A DNA stretch of 64,000 nucleotides from Erythrobacteraceae bacterium (GCA_027486035.1 JAIXPX010000034.1:1-64000); one strand, 5' to 3'. Numbered from the stretch's first letter, positions 1-10,517 are shown. Translations and numbers: made by a program. The notes: generated from the letters alone by a model not told the origin.

Positions 1-192
1 AAGACCAAGAGCGGTGTGAAGAAGCGCTTCAAGATCACCGCCACCGGCAAGGTCAAGCACGGCGTCGCTGGCAAGCGTCACCGCCTGATCAGCCACAATG
101 CGAAGTATATCCGCACCAACCGCGGCACCTCGGTCCTGTCGGCCAATGATACGCCGACGATCAAGAAGTGGGCGCCCTACGGGCTGGATTGA
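1..192 (+). CDS. rpmI: 50S ribosomal protein L35 (5' truncated by window edge)
   Basis: The reading frame is open from the first base and ends at TGA 190-192, giving 63 codons. The bL35 family is about 65-67 residues, so only the first few codons are missing. The protein is very basic, and [13 protein letters not shown] and KRHRLISHN are typical L35 blocks. bL35 binds 23S rRNA in the large subunit. rplT follows after 51 bases on the same strand, the usual rpmI-rplT pair. Identity is secure; only the start lies outside the window. Confidence 0.95.
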   Translation, partial: KTKSGVKKRFKITATGKVKHGVAGKRHRLISHNAKYIRTNRGTSVLSANDTPTIKKWAPYGLD

Positions 193-243
193 TGCGAGCG
201 GGGCCACGGCCCTCACGCACCTTAGAAACAAGGATATACTGAT

Positions 244-603
244 ATGGCACGCGTCAAACGGGGTGTTACCACCCGCGCCAAGCACAAGCGGATTCTGGAC
301 CAGGCCAAGGGCTATCGTGGTCGCCGCAAGAACACCATCCGCATCGCCCGTCAGGCGGTCGAGAAGGCGGGCCAGTACGCCTACCGCGACCGCAAGGTGA
401 AGAAGCGGACCTTCCGTGCTCTCTGGATCCAGCGCATCAACGCTGCGGTCCGCATGGAAGGCCTGACCTATTCGCAGTTCATGCATGGCATCAAGCTCGC
501 CGGCATCGAGCTCGACCGCAAGGCGATGGCCGATCTCGCCATGAACGAAGGCGGCGCCTTCAAGGCCGTGATCCAGCAGGCGAAGGCCGCTCTGCCGGCC
601 TGA
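244..603 (+). CDS. rplT: 50S ribosomal protein L20
   Basis: The protein has 119 residues, matching the bL20 family (about 118). It begins [15 protein letters not shown] and carries the basic N-terminal extension ([20 protein letters not shown]) followed by the globular C-terminal domain. bL20 is an early 23S rRNA binding protein needed for 50S assembly. A purine-rich AAGGATA precedes the ATG. In many bacteria rpmI-rplT runs straight into pheST. Here a hairpin terminator and an AraC-type gene intervene, so pheST probably has its own promoter. Confidence 0.98.
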   Translation: MARVKRGVTTRAKHKRILDQAKGYRGRRKNTIRIARQAVEKAGQYAYRDRKVKKRTFRALWIQRINAAVRMEGLTYSQFMHGIKLAGIELDRKAMADLAMNEGGAFKAVIQQAKAALPA

Positions 604-670
604 CGCCGGCGAAGACGACGCTGCCGGCCTCACGCCGGCGGGGGCCTCGGCCTCAGCGCACAGAAACAAG

Positions 671-706
671 GGGCGGGTTCCTTCGCGGGAGCCCGCCCTG
701 AATTTT
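671..706 (+). terminator. Rho-independent terminator after rplT
   Basis: GGCGGGTTCC and GGAGCCCGCC pair around a short TTCGC-type loop, with one G-T pair, and are followed by AATTTT. The position, about 70 bases past the rplT stop, suits the end of the rpmI-rplT transcript. Confidence 0.75.
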
Positions 707-742
707 GGCTAGCTTGTAGAAACGCGACGCCTGCGCTTAAGT

Positions 743-1672
743 GTGCCGGTGGGTGAGGGACGTGACAAGCAGACCAGGCGGGAACGGGATCCGGCGCAGG
801 CGCCGCGGCTGACGGCCGAGTTCCGCGAGCCGCCCGAGGCCTTTGCGGGCTGCTTCACCACCTTCTACCACCTGACCCTCGATCTGCCCGAGGGTGCGGG
901 GCCGGTCACCGACTACCTCCAGCCCGAATGGGCCAATATCCGCTTCTTCTGCGGACACCCCCCCGATGCCGAGATCGCCGGGAGCCGCGTGAGCGGCGCG
1001 CGCTTTGTCGCCACCGGGGCAAGCTCGCTGCCCTGCCGCTTCACGCTCGGCCCGACCCAGATGTGGGGCGTGGGCTTCCTGCCGCTTGGCTGGGCGCGGT
1101 TTTTCGGGACCGATGCGAGCCCTCTCACCAACCTCATATGCGACGGGGCGACCCACCCGGTCTTCTCCCGTTTTGCCGGCCTGGCCGAGGCGCTGTGCGA
1201 TCCGGGGGCGAGCATCGAGGAGCAATATGATGCGCTCGTCGCCGGGATGGCCGCAGCGATGCGACCGGGCCGGGACGATGCCCGCATCGCCCGCGTCCAT
1301 GCGGCGCTGGTCAGCGGCGCGGTTGCCTCGGTCGCAGAGCTGGCAGAGACCTGCGCGATGAGCACGCGCACCCTCGAGCGGATCTGCACGCGCCATTTCG
1401 GCTTTGCCCCCAAGCTGCTGTTGCGCCGCCAGCGTTTCATGCGCAGTCTCACCGCCTTCATGCTCCAGCCCGCTGCCCGCTGGACCAAGGCAATGGACGC
1501 CGACTATCATGACCAGGCGCAGTTCACGCGCGAGTTCCGCGAGTTCATGACCATGAACCCGACCGAATATGCCGCGCTCGATCACCCGATCCTCACCTCC
1601 TTCATGGAGGCGCGCGCGCGGATCTGGGGCAGCCCTGCGCAGACTCTCGATCGGCCGCCGCCCTTGCGCTGA
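743..1672 (+). CDS. AraC-family transcriptional regulator
   Basis: This is a 309-residue protein. The C-terminal part (about residues 195-275) has the double helix-turn-helix of AraC/XylS regulators: VAELAETCAMSTRTLERICT, then FGFAPKLLLRRQRFMRSL, then the HDQAQFTREFREFMTMNPTEY block. The N-terminal 190 residues are the effector or dimerisation part and I do not recognise a ligand class. The start is a GTG without a clear Shine-Dalgarno sequence. The next in-frame ATG would remove about 110 residues, so a GTG start close to this one is likely. It sits between rplT and pheS, which is not its usual company. Its target cannot be read from the sequence. Confidence 0.82.
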   Translation: MPVGEGRDKQTRRERDPAQAPRLTAEFREPPEAFAGCFTTFYHLTLDLPEGAGPVTDYLQPEWANIRFFCGHPPDAEIAGSRVSGARFVATGASSLPCRFTLGPTQMWGVGFLPLGWARFFGTDASPLTNLICDGATHPVFSRFAGLAEALCDPGASIEEQYDALVAGMAAAMRPGRDDARIARVHAALVSGAVASVAELAETCAMSTRTLERICTRHFGFAPKLLLRRQRFMRSLTAFMLQPAARWTKAMDADYHDQAQFTREFREFMTMNPTEYAALDHPILTSFMEARARIWGSPAQTLDRPPPLR

Positions 1673-1770
1673 AGCGACGCACCTGTCCGGGGCCCTCTCC
1701 CTTTGCAATGCGCCCCATTTGCCGCTAGCGGGCGGCGGCGCAATTACCCCCGGGCAGAACCGACACGACC

Positions 1771-2871
1771 ATGACCGACATCACATCCCAGACCGAGGCC
1801 GCGCTGGCCGCGATCGCCGCCGCCAGCGATCTTGATGCGCTCGAGGCGGAGCGGCTCGAGACGCTCGGCAAGAAGGGCTGGGTGAGCCTTGCCCTCAAGA
1901 CCCTTGGCGGCATGAGCCCCGAGGAGCGCAACGCGGCCGCCCCCGCAATCCAGTCGGCCCGGGCCAGCATCTCCGAGGCGCTTGATGCCAGGAAGGCCGC
2001 GCTCGAGGCTGCTGCGCTCGAAGAGCAGCTTGCGCGCGAGACCATCGACCTGACGCTGCCCGCGCAAGCCGCGCCCAGGGGCTCGGTGCATCCGGTCTCG
2101 CAGGTCATGGACGAACTGGCGGAAATCTTCGCCGATCTCGGCTTTGCCGTCGCCACGGGCCCCGAGATCGAGGACGACTGGCACAACTTCACCGCGCTCA
2201 ACATGGACGAAACCCACCCCGCGCGGGCGATGCACGACACGTTCTACTTCGCCGACAAGACCACCGACGGGAAGGATGTGCTCTTGCGCACCCACACCTC
2301 GCCAGTGCAGATCCGCGCGATGCTGGATCAGGGCGCGCCGATCCGCATCATTGCGCCGGGCCGCGTCTACCGCTCGGACAGCGACGCCACCCACACGCCG
2401 ATGTTCCATCAGGTCGAAGGTCTGGTGATCGACCGCGACATTCACCTCGGCCACCTCAAGTGGACGCTCGAGACCTTTTTCAAGGCCTTCTTCGAGCGCG
2501 AGGACATCGTACTGCGCCTGCGCCCGAGCTACTTCCCCTTCACCGAACCCAGCGTCGAGGTCGATGTCGGCTATTCGAACGAGGGAGGCCGCCGGGTCGT
2601 CGGCGGGCACGGCGATGCGCCGGGCCATGCGTGGATGGAAATCGGCGGCAGCGGGATGGTCAACGCCCGCGTGCTGGAATTCGCCGGGCTTGATCCTGCC
2701 GCGTGGCAGGGCTTTGCCTTCGGCCTCGGGATCGACCGCATCGCCATGCTCAAATACGGGATGAACGACCTGCGCGCCTTCTTCGACGGCGATGGCCGCT
2801 GGCTGGCGCATTACGGCTTCTCGCCGTTCGATCAGCCGACGCTGTCCGCTGGTGTGGGAGCGCGCGCATGA
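1771..2871 (+). CDS. pheS: phenylalanine--tRNA ligase alpha subunit
   Basis: This is a 366-residue class II aminoacyl-tRNA synthetase subunit that attaches Phe to tRNA-Phe as an alpha2-beta2 enzyme with PheT. The N-terminal coiled coil (about residues 1-95) is followed by the catalytic core: [19 protein letters not shown], the motif 2 region [20 protein letters not shown], and motif 3 [18 protein letters not shown]. Length agrees with alphaproteobacterial PheS. The stop overlaps the pheT start (ATGA), so the two subunits are translationally coupled. The upstream 98-bp gap shows no leader peptide or attenuator that I can defend. Confidence 0.97.
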   Translation: MTDITSQTEAALAAIAAASDLDALEAERLETLGKKGWVSLALKTLGGMSPEERNAAAPAIQSARASISEALDARKAALEAAALEEQLARETIDLTLPAQAAPRGSVHPVSQVMDELAEIFADLGFAVATGPEIEDDWHNFTALNMDETHPARAMHDTFYFADKTTDGKDVLLRTHTSPVQIRAMLDQGAPIRIIAPGRVYRSDSDATHTPMFHQVEGLVIDRDIHLGHLKWTLETFFKAFFEREDIVLRLRPSYFPFTEPSVEVDVGYSNEGGRRVVGGHGDAPGHAWMEIGGSGMVNARVLEFAGLDPAAWQGFAFGLGIDRIAMLKYGMNDLRAFFDGDGRWLAHYGFSPFDQPTLSAGVGARA

Positions 2872-5279
2872 AGTTCTCGCTGACCTGGCTCAAGGATTAC
2901 CTTGAAACGACCGCCACCGTGGCAGAAATCTGCGACGGGCTGAACGCCATCGGCCTTGAAGTCGAGGGTGTCGAAGACCCGGCTGACAAACTGGCGGGCT
3001 TCCGCATCGCCCACGTGCTGACCGCCGCGCGCCATCCCGATGCCGACAAGCTGCAGGTGCTGACGGTCGACACCGGAGACGGCCAGCCGCTGCAAGTCGT
3101 GTGCGGCGCGCCCAATGCCCGCGCCGGCATGAAGGGCGTGCTCGGCCTGCCCGGTGCGACCGTCCCCGCCAACGGCATGGTGCTGAGGAAGAGCGCGATC
3201 CGCGGCGTCGAGAGCAACGGGATGATGTGCTCGACCCGCGAGCTGGAGCTGGGCGATGATCACGACGGGATTATCGAACTGCCCGAGGATGCGCCGGTCG
3301 GCACGGCCTTTGCCGATTATCACGGTGCCGATCCGGTGATCGAGGTGGCGGTGACGCCGAACCGTCCGGATTGCATGGGGGTCTATGGCATCGCCCGCGA
3401 TCTGGCAGCCAAGGGGCTGGGGACGCTGAAGCCGATCGCCATTCCCGCTTTCGCGGCGAGCGGCGCGTGCCCGGTCGAAATCCGCACCGATGACGCCGAG
3501 GGCTGCCCCGCCTTCTATGGCCGCGTGGTGACGGGGGTGAAGAACGGCCCCTCGCCCGATTGGCTTCAGGCGCGGCTGAAGAGCGCAGGCCAACGCCCGA
3601 TCTCGCTGCTGGTGGACCTCACCAACTACCTGATGCTCGGCTACGGGCGTCCGGCGCACGCCTATGACCTCGCCAAGCTTTCCGGCGCGGTGGTCGCCCG
3701 CCGCGCCAAGGCTGGCGAGGAGGTGCTGGCGCTTAACGAGAAGACCTATACGCTCGATGCCGAGATGATGGTGATCGCCGACGACAAGGGCGTCCACGAC
3801 ATTGCCGGGATCATGGGCGGCGAGCATTCGGGGGTTTCGGACGAGACGACCGACGTGCTGCTCGAAATCGCCTATTTCGACCCCGCCCGCATCGGCGCGA
3901 CCGGGCGCAAGCTGGGCCTGTCCTCCGACGCCCGCACGCGGTTCGAGCGCGGGGTGGACCCGGAGTTCCTCGATCAGGGCCTCGATCTGCTGACCGGGCT
4001 GATCGTGGAGCTGGCAGGCGGCACGCCGAGCGAGGCCGTTCGCGCCGGTTCGCCGCCGAGCGCCGCCAAGGTCGTCGCCTTCGATCCGGGCCTGACGCTC
4101 CGTCTCGGCGGGGTGGAGGTGCCCGAGGCCGAACAGAAGCGCATCCTCGAAAGCCTCGGCTTCACCCTGGACGCCGATTGGCCAAAGAACCCTGACGTCA
4201 CCTGCCCGCTGCGCCGTCACGACATCGAAGGCCCGGCCGATCTGGTCGAGGAGGTCGTGCGCATCCACGGGCTCGAGAAGGTTGCGAGTGTCGCGCTTCC
4301 CCGCGTGGAAGGCGTCGCCCGTCCGACCGCCACGGCCCAGCAAAAGCTGGAACGGGGCCTGCGCCGCGCTGCCGCTGCCAGCGGGCTCAACGAGGCAGTG
4401 ACCTGGAGTTTCCTGCCGACATGGGCAGCCGAGCACTTTGCCTCGGACCAGCCCCTCTGGGTGCTCGCCAACCCGATCAGCGAGGATCTCAAGGCGATGC
4501 GTCCCTCGCTGCTTCCGGGCTTGCTGATGGCGGCCAAGCGCAACGCCGATCGCGGCGCGGCGGCATCACGCCTGTTCGAGATCGGGCGGCGCTATTTCCG
4601 TGGGCCTAACGGCCTCAGCGACGAGAAGCCGACGCTCGGCATCGTGCTGGCGGGCGAGAAGACCCCGCGCGGCTGGCAGAGCGGCAAGGCCAAGAGCTTC
4701 GACGCCTATGACGCCAAGGCGCTGGCGCTCCAATTGCTCGAAGCGGCGGGCGCTCCGGTCGGCAATCTGATGGTGATGGGCGAGGCGGGCGCACAGTTCC
4801 ACCCCGGCCAGTCGGCGACGCTCAGGCTTGGCCCCAAGGTGGTGCTGGCGCGCTTCGGGATGGTGCATCCTTCGACGCTCAAGGCCTTCGACGCCGACGG
4901 GCCGATTGCCGCGGTCGAGCTGTTCCTCGACGCGATCCCGGCCCGGAAAAACCTGACTCAGGGCGCGGCCTTTGCCCGCCCGGGCTTCACGCCGCCCGCG
5001 CTGCAAGCCGTGACCCGCGACTTCGCCTTCCTCGTCCCCGCTGCCCTCGCGGCGGGCGATCTGGTGCGCGCGGTGCAGGGTGCCGACAAGGCGAGCATCA
5101 CCGCCGTGCGGGTGTTCGACGTCTTCCAGGGCCAGGGCGTGCCCGAGGGCCACAAGTCCATCGCCGTCGAAGTCACGCTCCAGCCGGGCGAGGCCAGCTT
5201 CAAGGACGCCGAATTGAAGGCCATAGCCGAGAAGGTGGTCGCGGCGGCGGCCAAGCTCGGCGGGGAGCTGCGCGGATGA
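2868..5279 (+). CDS. pheT: phenylalanine--tRNA ligase beta subunit
   Basis: The protein has 803 residues, starting [15 protein letters not shown] at the ATG that overlaps the pheS stop. The longer track ORF (from 2703) is only an upstream frame extension. Domains in order are: a tRNA-binding B1/OB domain (about 40-150, [32 protein letters not shown]), B3/B4 editing domain (about 205-380), B5 (about 400-475), the catalytic-like core, and a C-terminal anticodon-binding FDX-ACB domain ([20 protein letters not shown]). It forms the tetrameric PheRS with PheS. The stop overlaps the next gene start (ATGA). Confidence 0.97.
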   Translation: MKFSLTWLKDYLETTATVAEICDGLNAIGLEVEGVEDPADKLAGFRIAHVLTAARHPDADKLQVLTVDTGDGQPLQVVCGAPNARAGMKGVLGLPGATVPANGMVLRKSAIRGVESNGMMCSTRELELGDDHDGIIELPEDAPVGTAFADYHGADPVIEVAVTPNRPDCMGVYGIARDLAAKGLGTLKPIAIPAFAASGACPVEIRTDDAEGCPAFYGRVVTGVKNGPSPDWLQARLKSAGQRPISLLVDLTNYLMLGYGRPAHAYDLAKLSGAVVARRAKAGEEVLALNEKTYTLDAEMMVIADDKGVHDIAGIMGGEHSGVSDETTDVLLEIAYFDPARIGATGRKLGLSSDARTRFERGVDPEFLDQGLDLLTGLIVELAGGTPSEAVRAGSPPSAAKVVAFDPGLTLRLGGVEVPEAEQKRILESLGFTLDADWPKNPDVTCPLRRHDIEGPADLVEEVVRIHGLEKVASVALPRVEGVARPTATAQQKLERGLRRAAAASGLNEAVTWSFLPTWAAEHFASDQPLWVLANPISEDLKAMRPSLLPGLLMAAKRNADRGAAASRLFEIGRRYFRGPNGLSDEKPTLGIVLAGEKTPRGWQSGKAKSFDAYDAKALALQLLEAAGAPVGNLMVMGEAGAQFHPGQSATLRLGPKVVLARFGMVHPSTLKAFDADGPIAAVELFLDAIPARKNLTQGAAFARPGFTPPALQAVTRDFAFLVPAALAAGDLVRAVQGADKASITAVRVFDVFQGQGVPEGHKSIAVEVTLQPGEASFKDAELKAIAEKVVAAAAKLGGELRG

Positions 5280-6022
5280 CCAAGACCGCTTTCGTCACCG
5301 GCGCCACCGCCGGGATCGGCCTTGCCACCGTCCGCCGCCTCGTCGCCGATGGCTGGCGCTGCGTCGCCACCGGGCGGCGGCAGGAGCGGCTCGACGCGCT
5401 CGTCGCGGAGCTGGGCGCGGACAAGGTGCACCCCGCCTGCTTCGACGTGCGTGATACACAAGCGCTCGATGCTGTTCTCGCAAGCCTGCCCGAGGCCTTC
5501 CGCGACATCGATCTGCTGGTGAACAATGCCGGTCTCGCGCAAGGGCTGTCGGCAGCGCAGAACGCCAATCTCGATGATTGGCAGACCATGATCGACACCA
5601 ATGTCACCGCGATGGTGGTGCTGACCCGCAAGCTCCTGCCCGGTCTGATCGAACGCAAGGGCGCGATCATCGCCATCGGCTCGGTCGCGGGGAGCTACAT
5701 CTATCCGGGCGGCAACGTCTATGCGGGGTCCAAGGCCTTTGTGAACCACTTCACGCTCGCGCTGCGCGCCGACCTCCACGGCACCGGCGTGCGCGTCACC
5801 AGCATCGAGCCGGGCATGGTCGAGACCGAGTTCACCCTCGTGCGCACCGGCAGCCAGGAGGCCAGCGACAAGCTCTACGCGGGCGTCAATCCGATGACGG
5901 GCGAGGACATTGCCGACACCATCGGCTGGATCGCGACCCTGCCGCCGCATCTCAACATCAACCGGATCGAACTGATGCCGGTCAACCAGGACTTCGCGGG
6001 CTTCCGCGTCGCGCGCGACTGA
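5276..6022 (+). CDS. YdfG-like SDR, NADP-dependent 3-hydroxy acid dehydrogenase
   Basis: This is a 248-residue classical short-chain dehydrogenase. The cofactor motif TGATAGIG at the N-terminus is followed by CVATGRRQERL, where the Arg pair suggests NADP(H). Further motifs are NNAGLA, the catalytic Ser block AIGSVAGSYIYPGGNVY, and the YxxxK motif in YAGSKAF. The sequence tracks E. coli YdfG (3-hydroxypropionate/L-allo-threonine dehydrogenase) closely by recall, including IEPGMVETEF and the LPPHLNINRIELMPVNQ tail. ATG overlaps the pheT stop, so it is co-transcribed with pheST. Substrate is inferred from family only. Confidence 0.9.
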   Translation: MTKTAFVTGATAGIGLATVRRLVADGWRCVATGRRQERLDALVAELGADKVHPACFDVRDTQALDAVLASLPEAFRDIDLLVNNAGLAQGLSAAQNANLDDWQTMIDTNVTAMVVLTRKLLPGLIERKGAIIAIGSVAGSYIYPGGNVYAGSKAFVNHFTLALRADLHGTGVRVTSIEPGMVETEFTLVRTGSQEASDKLYAGVNPMTGEDIADTIGWIATLPPHLNINRIELMPVNQDFAGFRVARD

Positions 6023-6028
6023 TCCCAC

Positions 6029-7549
6029 ATGACGAGCAACCGCCGCACCTTCGCGATCATCTCGCACCCTGACGCGGGCAAGACCACGCTGACCGAGAAG
6101 CTGCTGCTACAGGGCGGCGCGATCCACCTTGCGGGCGAGGTCAAGGCGCGCGGGGCTGCGCGGCGGGCGCGGTCGGACTGGATGAAGATCGAGCAGCAGC
6201 GCGGGATCTCGGTCACATCCTCGGTGATGACGTTCCAGAAAGACGGGATCGTCTTCAACCTGCTCGACACGCCGGGCCACGAGGACTTCTCGGAGGACAC
6301 CTATCGCACGCTGACGGCGGTCGACAGCGCCGTGATGGTGATCGATGCGGCCAAGGGTATCGAGCCGCAGACCCGCAAGCTGTTCGAGGTCTGCCGCTTG
6401 CGCTCCGTGCCGATCATCACCTTCGTCAACAAGGTTGACCGCGAGGGCCGCGATCCCTTCGAAACGCTGGACGAGGTGGCCGACATGCTGGCGCTCGACG
6501 TCAGCCCACAGATGTGGCCGATCGGCATGGGCGGCGAGTTCGAGGGGCTGCTCGATTTCGCCACCGGCACCGTCAGCCGCCCCGAGGGGCCGAGCCGCGA
6601 GTTCCTCGGCACCCGCGACACCGCCGCCATCCCCCAGCGCTTTGCCGACGAGATCGAGCTGGCGCGCGGCGGCTATCCGGAATTCGACATCGACGCCTTC
6701 CGCCACGGCGATCTGACGCCGGTCTATTTCGGATCGGCGCTCAAGAACTTCGGTGTCACCGAATTGATCGACGCCATCGCCCGCTACGCCCCGTCGCCCC
6801 GGCCTCAGCCTGCGGGTGAGGAACAGATCAGCCCGGAGCGCGACGAGGTGACCGGCTTCATCTTCAAGGTGCAGGCCAATATGGACCCCAACCACCGCGA
6901 CCGCATTGCCTTCATGCGGCAGGTCTCGGGCACCTTCAAACGCGGCATGAAGCTGACGCCGAGCGGGCTCGGCAAGCCGATAGCGGTGCACTCGCCGATC
7001 CTGTTCTTCGCGCAGGACCGCGAGCTGGCCGACACGGCGGAAGCGGGCGATATCATCGGCATTCCGAACCATGGGACGCTCAGGGTCGGCGATACCCTGT
7101 CGGAGCGCAATCAGGTGCGCTTCACGGGCCTGCCCAACTTCGCGCCGGAAATCCTGCGCCGCGTGCAGCTGAGGGACCCGACCAAGACCAAGCAGTTGCG
7201 CAAGGCCTTGGACGACCTCTCCGAAGAGGGCGTGATCCAGGTGTTCTACCCCGAGATCGGATCGGCCCACATCGTCGGCGTGGTCGGCCAGTTGCAGCTC
7301 GAGGTTCTGATCAGCCGCCTCGAGGCGGAATACAAGGTCGAAGCCGTGCTCGAACCCTCGCCCTTCGCCACGGCGCGCTGGATCAAGGGGGACGACAAGA
7401 CGCTCGACGAATTCGCCAGCTTCAACCGCGCGAACCTCGCCAAGGACCGTGACGGCGACCTCGTCTTCATGGCCAAGAGCCCGTGGGACGTGAGCTACCA
7501 GGTCGAGAAGAACCCGCAGCTGACCTTCTCGGCCACGAAGGAGCGGTAG
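6029..7549 (+). CDS. prfC: peptide chain release factor 3
   Basis: This is a 506-residue translational GTPase of the RF3 type, which recycles RF1/RF2 from the ribosome after termination. The G1 motif is AIISHPDAGKTTLTEKLLLQ. The switch region EQQRGISVTSSVM is RF3-specific, G3 is DTPGHEDFSEDTYRTL and G4 is NKVDREGRDP. Domain II starts near residue 270 (FIFKVQANMDPNHRDRIAFM), followed by the RF3 C-terminal domain. Length is slightly shorter than E. coli RF3 (529). It begins 6 bases after the SDR stop, so it belongs to the pheST-SDR transcription unit or is read from within it. Confidence 0.96.
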   Translation: MTSNRRTFAIISHPDAGKTTLTEKLLLQGGAIHLAGEVKARGAARRARSDWMKIEQQRGISVTSSVMTFQKDGIVFNLLDTPGHEDFSEDTYRTLTAVDSAVMVIDAAKGIEPQTRKLFEVCRLRSVPIITFVNKVDREGRDPFETLDEVADMLALDVSPQMWPIGMGGEFEGLLDFATGTVSRPEGPSREFLGTRDTAAIPQRFADEIELARGGYPEFDIDAFRHGDLTPVYFGSALKNFGVTELIDAIARYAPSPRPQPAGEEQISPERDEVTGFIFKVQANMDPNHRDRIAFMRQVSGTFKRGMKLTPSGLGKPIAVHSPILFFAQDRELADTAEAGDIIGIPNHGTLRVGDTLSERNQVRFTGLPNFAPEILRRVQLRDPTKTKQLRKALDDLSEEGVIQVFYPEIGSAHIVGVVGQLQLEVLISRLEAEYKVEAVLEPSPFATARWIKGDDKTLDEFASFNRANLAKDRDGDLVFMAKSPWDVSYQVEKNPQLTFSATKER

Positions 7550-7551
7550 GC

Positions 7552-8457
7552 TTGCGAGAGGGCGCGCTTCGCGGCATGGCAGGGGCCATGCACACCGCCG
7601 GCCCAACCTCGCAGACCTTCATCTCCCAGCGCCTCCGCCTGAACTATCTCGATTGGGGCGGCAGGGGGAAGCCGCCGCTTGTGTTGGTGCATGGCGGGCG
7701 CGACCACGCCCGCAGCTGGGACTGGACCGCCGAGGCCCTGCGCGAGGATTATCATGTCATCGCCATGGACCACCGCGGGCATGGCGATAGCGACTGGGTC
7801 TCCGACGGGGTCTATTCCGCCGCCGACATGGTCTATGACCTCGCGCAGCTGATCCACCAATTGGGCGTCGGCCCGGTCAGGATGGTGGCGCATTCGATGG
7901 GCGGCAATGTCGCGCTGCGCTATGCCGGCGCCTTCCCCGACATGGTGACGAAGCTCGTCGCGATCGAGGGGCTCGGCCCCTCGCCCGAATGGCGCGATAA
8001 GCAGCGCAGCCAACCTTACCCCGAACGCCTCGCCGAATGGATCGCAAAGAAGCGTCAGGCCGCCGGCCGCACCCCGCGCAAGTACGAGAGCATCGAGGCG
8101 GCCTTCGCGCGGATGATCGAGGAGAATGCCTACCTCACCGAGGAGCAGGCCCGCCACCTCACCGTCCACGGGGTCAACCGCAACGAGGACGGCACCTATA
8201 GCTGGAAATTCGATCCCCACCTCAATGTCTGGCCGGTCGAGGACATCGGCGACGAGTTCATCGAAGCGCTGTGGGGTGCGATCACCTGCCCCACCCTGCT
8301 GCTCTACGGAGCGGATAGCTGGGCCTCGAACCCGGAGAAGGACGGGCGGATCGCGCATTTCACGACCGCAAGCGTGATCGAGTTCGAGAAGGCCGGCCAC
8401 TGGCTGCACCACGACCAGTTCGACCGCTTCATTGCGACCTTGCGCGCGTTTCTCTGA
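7552..8457 (+). CDS. alpha/beta fold hydrolase
   Basis: The fold shows LVLVHGGRDHARSWDWTAEAL (oxyanion loop after strand 3), DHRGHGDSDW, the nucleophile elbow AHSMGGNVALRYA (GxSxG form HSMGG) and a C-terminal His in EKAGHWLHHDQFDRF. An acid follows the YGADSW strand. I place the start at TTG 7552, because AAGGAG at 7538-7543, inside the end of prfC, lies 8 bases before it. ATG codons at 7576 and 7588 are alternatives with weaker sites. The protein is 301 residues from this start. The substrate is unknown. Tight coupling to prfC is visible, but a functional link is not implied. Confidence 0.88.
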   Translation: MREGALRGMAGAMHTAGPTSQTFISQRLRLNYLDWGGRGKPPLVLVHGGRDHARSWDWTAEALREDYHVIAMDHRGHGDSDWVSDGVYSAADMVYDLAQLIHQLGVGPVRMVAHSMGGNVALRYAGAFPDMVTKLVAIEGLGPSPEWRDKQRSQPYPERLAEWIAKKRQAAGRTPRKYESIEAAFARMIEENAYLTEEQARHLTVHGVNRNEDGTYSWKFDPHLNVWPVEDIGDEFIEALWGAITCPTLLLYGADSWASNPEKDGRIAHFTTASVIEFEKAGHWLHHDQFDRFIATLRAFL

Positions 8458-8480
8458 AGGGTACGAAGTCTGCCTTATTT

Positions 8481-8500
8481 TTGATCACAAGATCAATTTT
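8481..8500 (+). terminator. Possible weak terminator or operator palindrome
   Basis: TTGATC-ACAA-GATCAA is a perfect 6-bp inverted repeat followed by TTTT, 23 bases after the hydrolase stop. The stem is AT-rich and weak. It could instead be a regulator site upstream of glnK. Confidence 0.35.
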
Positions 8501-8549
8501 TAGGCAGTGGCGCCTGTGGGGCGGCGAAAAATTGCTCCGCTTCCTCTGA

Positions 8550-8969
<420 letters not shown>

Positions 8970-8982
8970 GGGGACCCAATCG

Positions 8983-10401
8983 ATGAAGCGCATTCTCTCC
9001 AATCTTGCGATGGCAGCGACCGGGGCGGCGCTGCTCGCCGCGCCGGCCATGGCCGCACCTGCGGCGACGCCCGCACCCTTTGTGCCCACCGCCGAGATGG
9101 TCGACAAGGGCGACGTTGCCTGGATGATGGTCTCGACCGCCTTCGTCCTGATGATGAGCGTCCCCGCCCTTGCGCTGTTCTACGGCGGCCTAGTGCGCGC
9201 CAAGAACATGCTGAGCGTCCTCATGCAGGTGCTCACCATCGTCTGCGTGGCGGCGCTGGTGTGGTTCGGCTGGGGCTATTCGATGGCCTTCACCTCGACC
9301 GGCACCCCCTTCCCGACGCTGTTCGGCGGGCTCGACAAGGCCTTCCTCAAAGGTGTCAGCGTCACCTCGCTCGCGGCGACCTTCTCGAACGGGGTTTACC
9401 TGCCCGAGCTGGTCTTCGTGATGTTCCAGATGACCTTCGCCTGCATTACCCCGGCGCTGATCGTCGGCGCCTTTGCCGAGCGCGTGAAGTTCACCCCGCT
9501 GATCATCTTTGTGGTCGCGTGGATGACCCTCGCCTACTTCCCGATCGCGCACATGGTCTGGTATTGGGCCGGCCCTGACTTTCTCCACGCCGCGCCGACC
9601 GACATGGGCCTGCTGTGGGGCTGGGGCGCGCTCGACTTCGCCGGCGGCACCGTGGTGCACATCAACGCCGGGATCGCAGGGCTCATCGGCTGCCTCGTGA
9701 TCGGCCCGCGCATCGGTCACGGCAAGGAGCCCATGCCGCCGCACAGCCTGGTCATGACCATGATCGGGGCCAGCCTGCTGTGGATCGGCTGGTTCGGGTT
9801 CAACGCCGGCTCGGCGCTCGAATCCAACGCCTTCGCCGCTCTTGCCTTCATCAACACCTTCGTCGCCACCGCGGCAGCCGGTGTGGCCTGGGCGGTGATC
9901 GAGAAGGTTGCGCACGGCAAGCCTTCGCTGCTCGGCGGCGTGTCGGGTGTGGTGGCCGGTCTGGTCGCGATCACTCCGGCGGCGGGCTTCGCCCATCCTG
10001 GCACCGCGATCATCCTCGGCGCTGTCGCCTCGCTGATCTGCTACTTCTTCGTCACCACGGTGAAGAACAAGCTCAAGTATGACGACACGCTCGACGTGTT
10101 CGGCATCCATGCGGTCGGCGGGATCGTCGGCGCGATCGGCACCGGCATCGTCGCCGACCCGGCGCTCGGTGGTCAGGGCTGGATCGACTACACCGCTCCG
10201 GTGGCCAAGGCGGGCGAGTTCGATCTCGTCGGCCAGGTCATCACCCAGTGCTGGGCGGTCGGCACCACCGTCGCGTGGACCAGCGTCGTCTCGGCGGGGC
10301 TGTTCCTTGCCCTCAAGTACACCATCGGGCTGCGCCCCGACGCCGAAGCCGAAACCAACGGCCTCGACATCACCGAACACGGGGAGCGCGCCTACAACTA
10401 A
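8983..10401 (+). CDS. amtB: ammonium transporter
   Basis: This is a 472-residue Amt/Rh channel. The start at 8983 gives a cleavable signal peptide (KRILSNLAMAATGAALLAAPAMA), as known for AmtB precursors. About 11 membrane segments follow. Signature blocks include MLMSVPALALFYGGLVRAKN, the inner pore histidines in the DFAGGTVVHINAGIAGL and DVFGIHAVGGIVGAIGTG segments, and LLWIGWFGFNAGSAL. It conducts ammonium/ammonia across the inner membrane when nitrogen is scarce and is blocked by unmodified GlnK. It forms a two-gene operon with glnK. Three hairpins follow its stop. Confidence 0.97.
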   Translation: MKRILSNLAMAATGAALLAAPAMAAPAATPAPFVPTAEMVDKGDVAWMMVSTAFVLMMSVPALALFYGGLVRAKNMLSVLMQVLTIVCVAALVWFGWGYSMAFTSTGTPFPTLFGGLDKAFLKGVSVTSLAATFSNGVYLPELVFVMFQMTFACITPALIVGAFAERVKFTPLIIFVVAWMTLAYFPIAHMVWYWAGPDFLHAAPTDMGLLWGWGALDFAGGTVVHINAGIAGLIGCLVIGPRIGHGKEPMPPHSLVMTMIGASLLWIGWFGFNAGSALESNAFAALAFINTFVATAAAGVAWAVIEKVAHGKPSLLGGVSGVVAGLVAITPAAGFAHPGTAIILGAVASLICYFFVTTVKNKLKYDDTLDVFGIHAVGGIVGAIGTGIVADPALGGQGWIDYTAPVAKAGEFDLVGQVITQCWAVGTTVAWTSVVSAGLFLALKYTIGLRPDAEAETNGLDITEHGERAYN

Positions 10402-10408
10402 TCCGGGA

Positions 10409-10452
10409 GCATCGCGCAAAAAGTGGGCACCGGTTTTTGCCCTTCGCGATGC
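10409..10452. repeat. Palindromic element with CGCAAAAAGTGGGCACCGG core
   Basis: GCATCGCG at the left pairs with CGCGATGC at the right. In between, GCAAAAA and TTTTTGC flank GTGGGCACCGG. Elements with this CAAAA-GTGGG-ACCGGTTTTTGC core are dispersed in many alphaproteobacterial genomes (recall, not searched). It starts 8 bases after the amtB stop and could help to stabilise or end that transcript. Confidence 0.6.
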
Positions 10453-10476
10453 GACCAGCAAAGAAACACCAAGCTT

Positions 10477-10517
10477 GGCGGGGGGAGGCCTCTCTCTCCC
10501 TCTCCCCTCCCCCCGCC
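10477..10517. other. Perfect 12-bp inverted repeat with pyrimidine loop
   Basis: GGCGGGGGGAGG and CCTCCCCCCGCC pair perfectly around a 17-base loop made only of C and T. This is the second of three hairpins after amtB. There is no T-run behind it, so it is not a simple terminator. Confidence 0.55.

Noticed and set aside
2703-2867. N-terminal extension of PheT in the ORF track
   Set aside because: It lies in pheS in another frame; the conserved PheT start is the ATG at 2868 overlapping the pheS stop.
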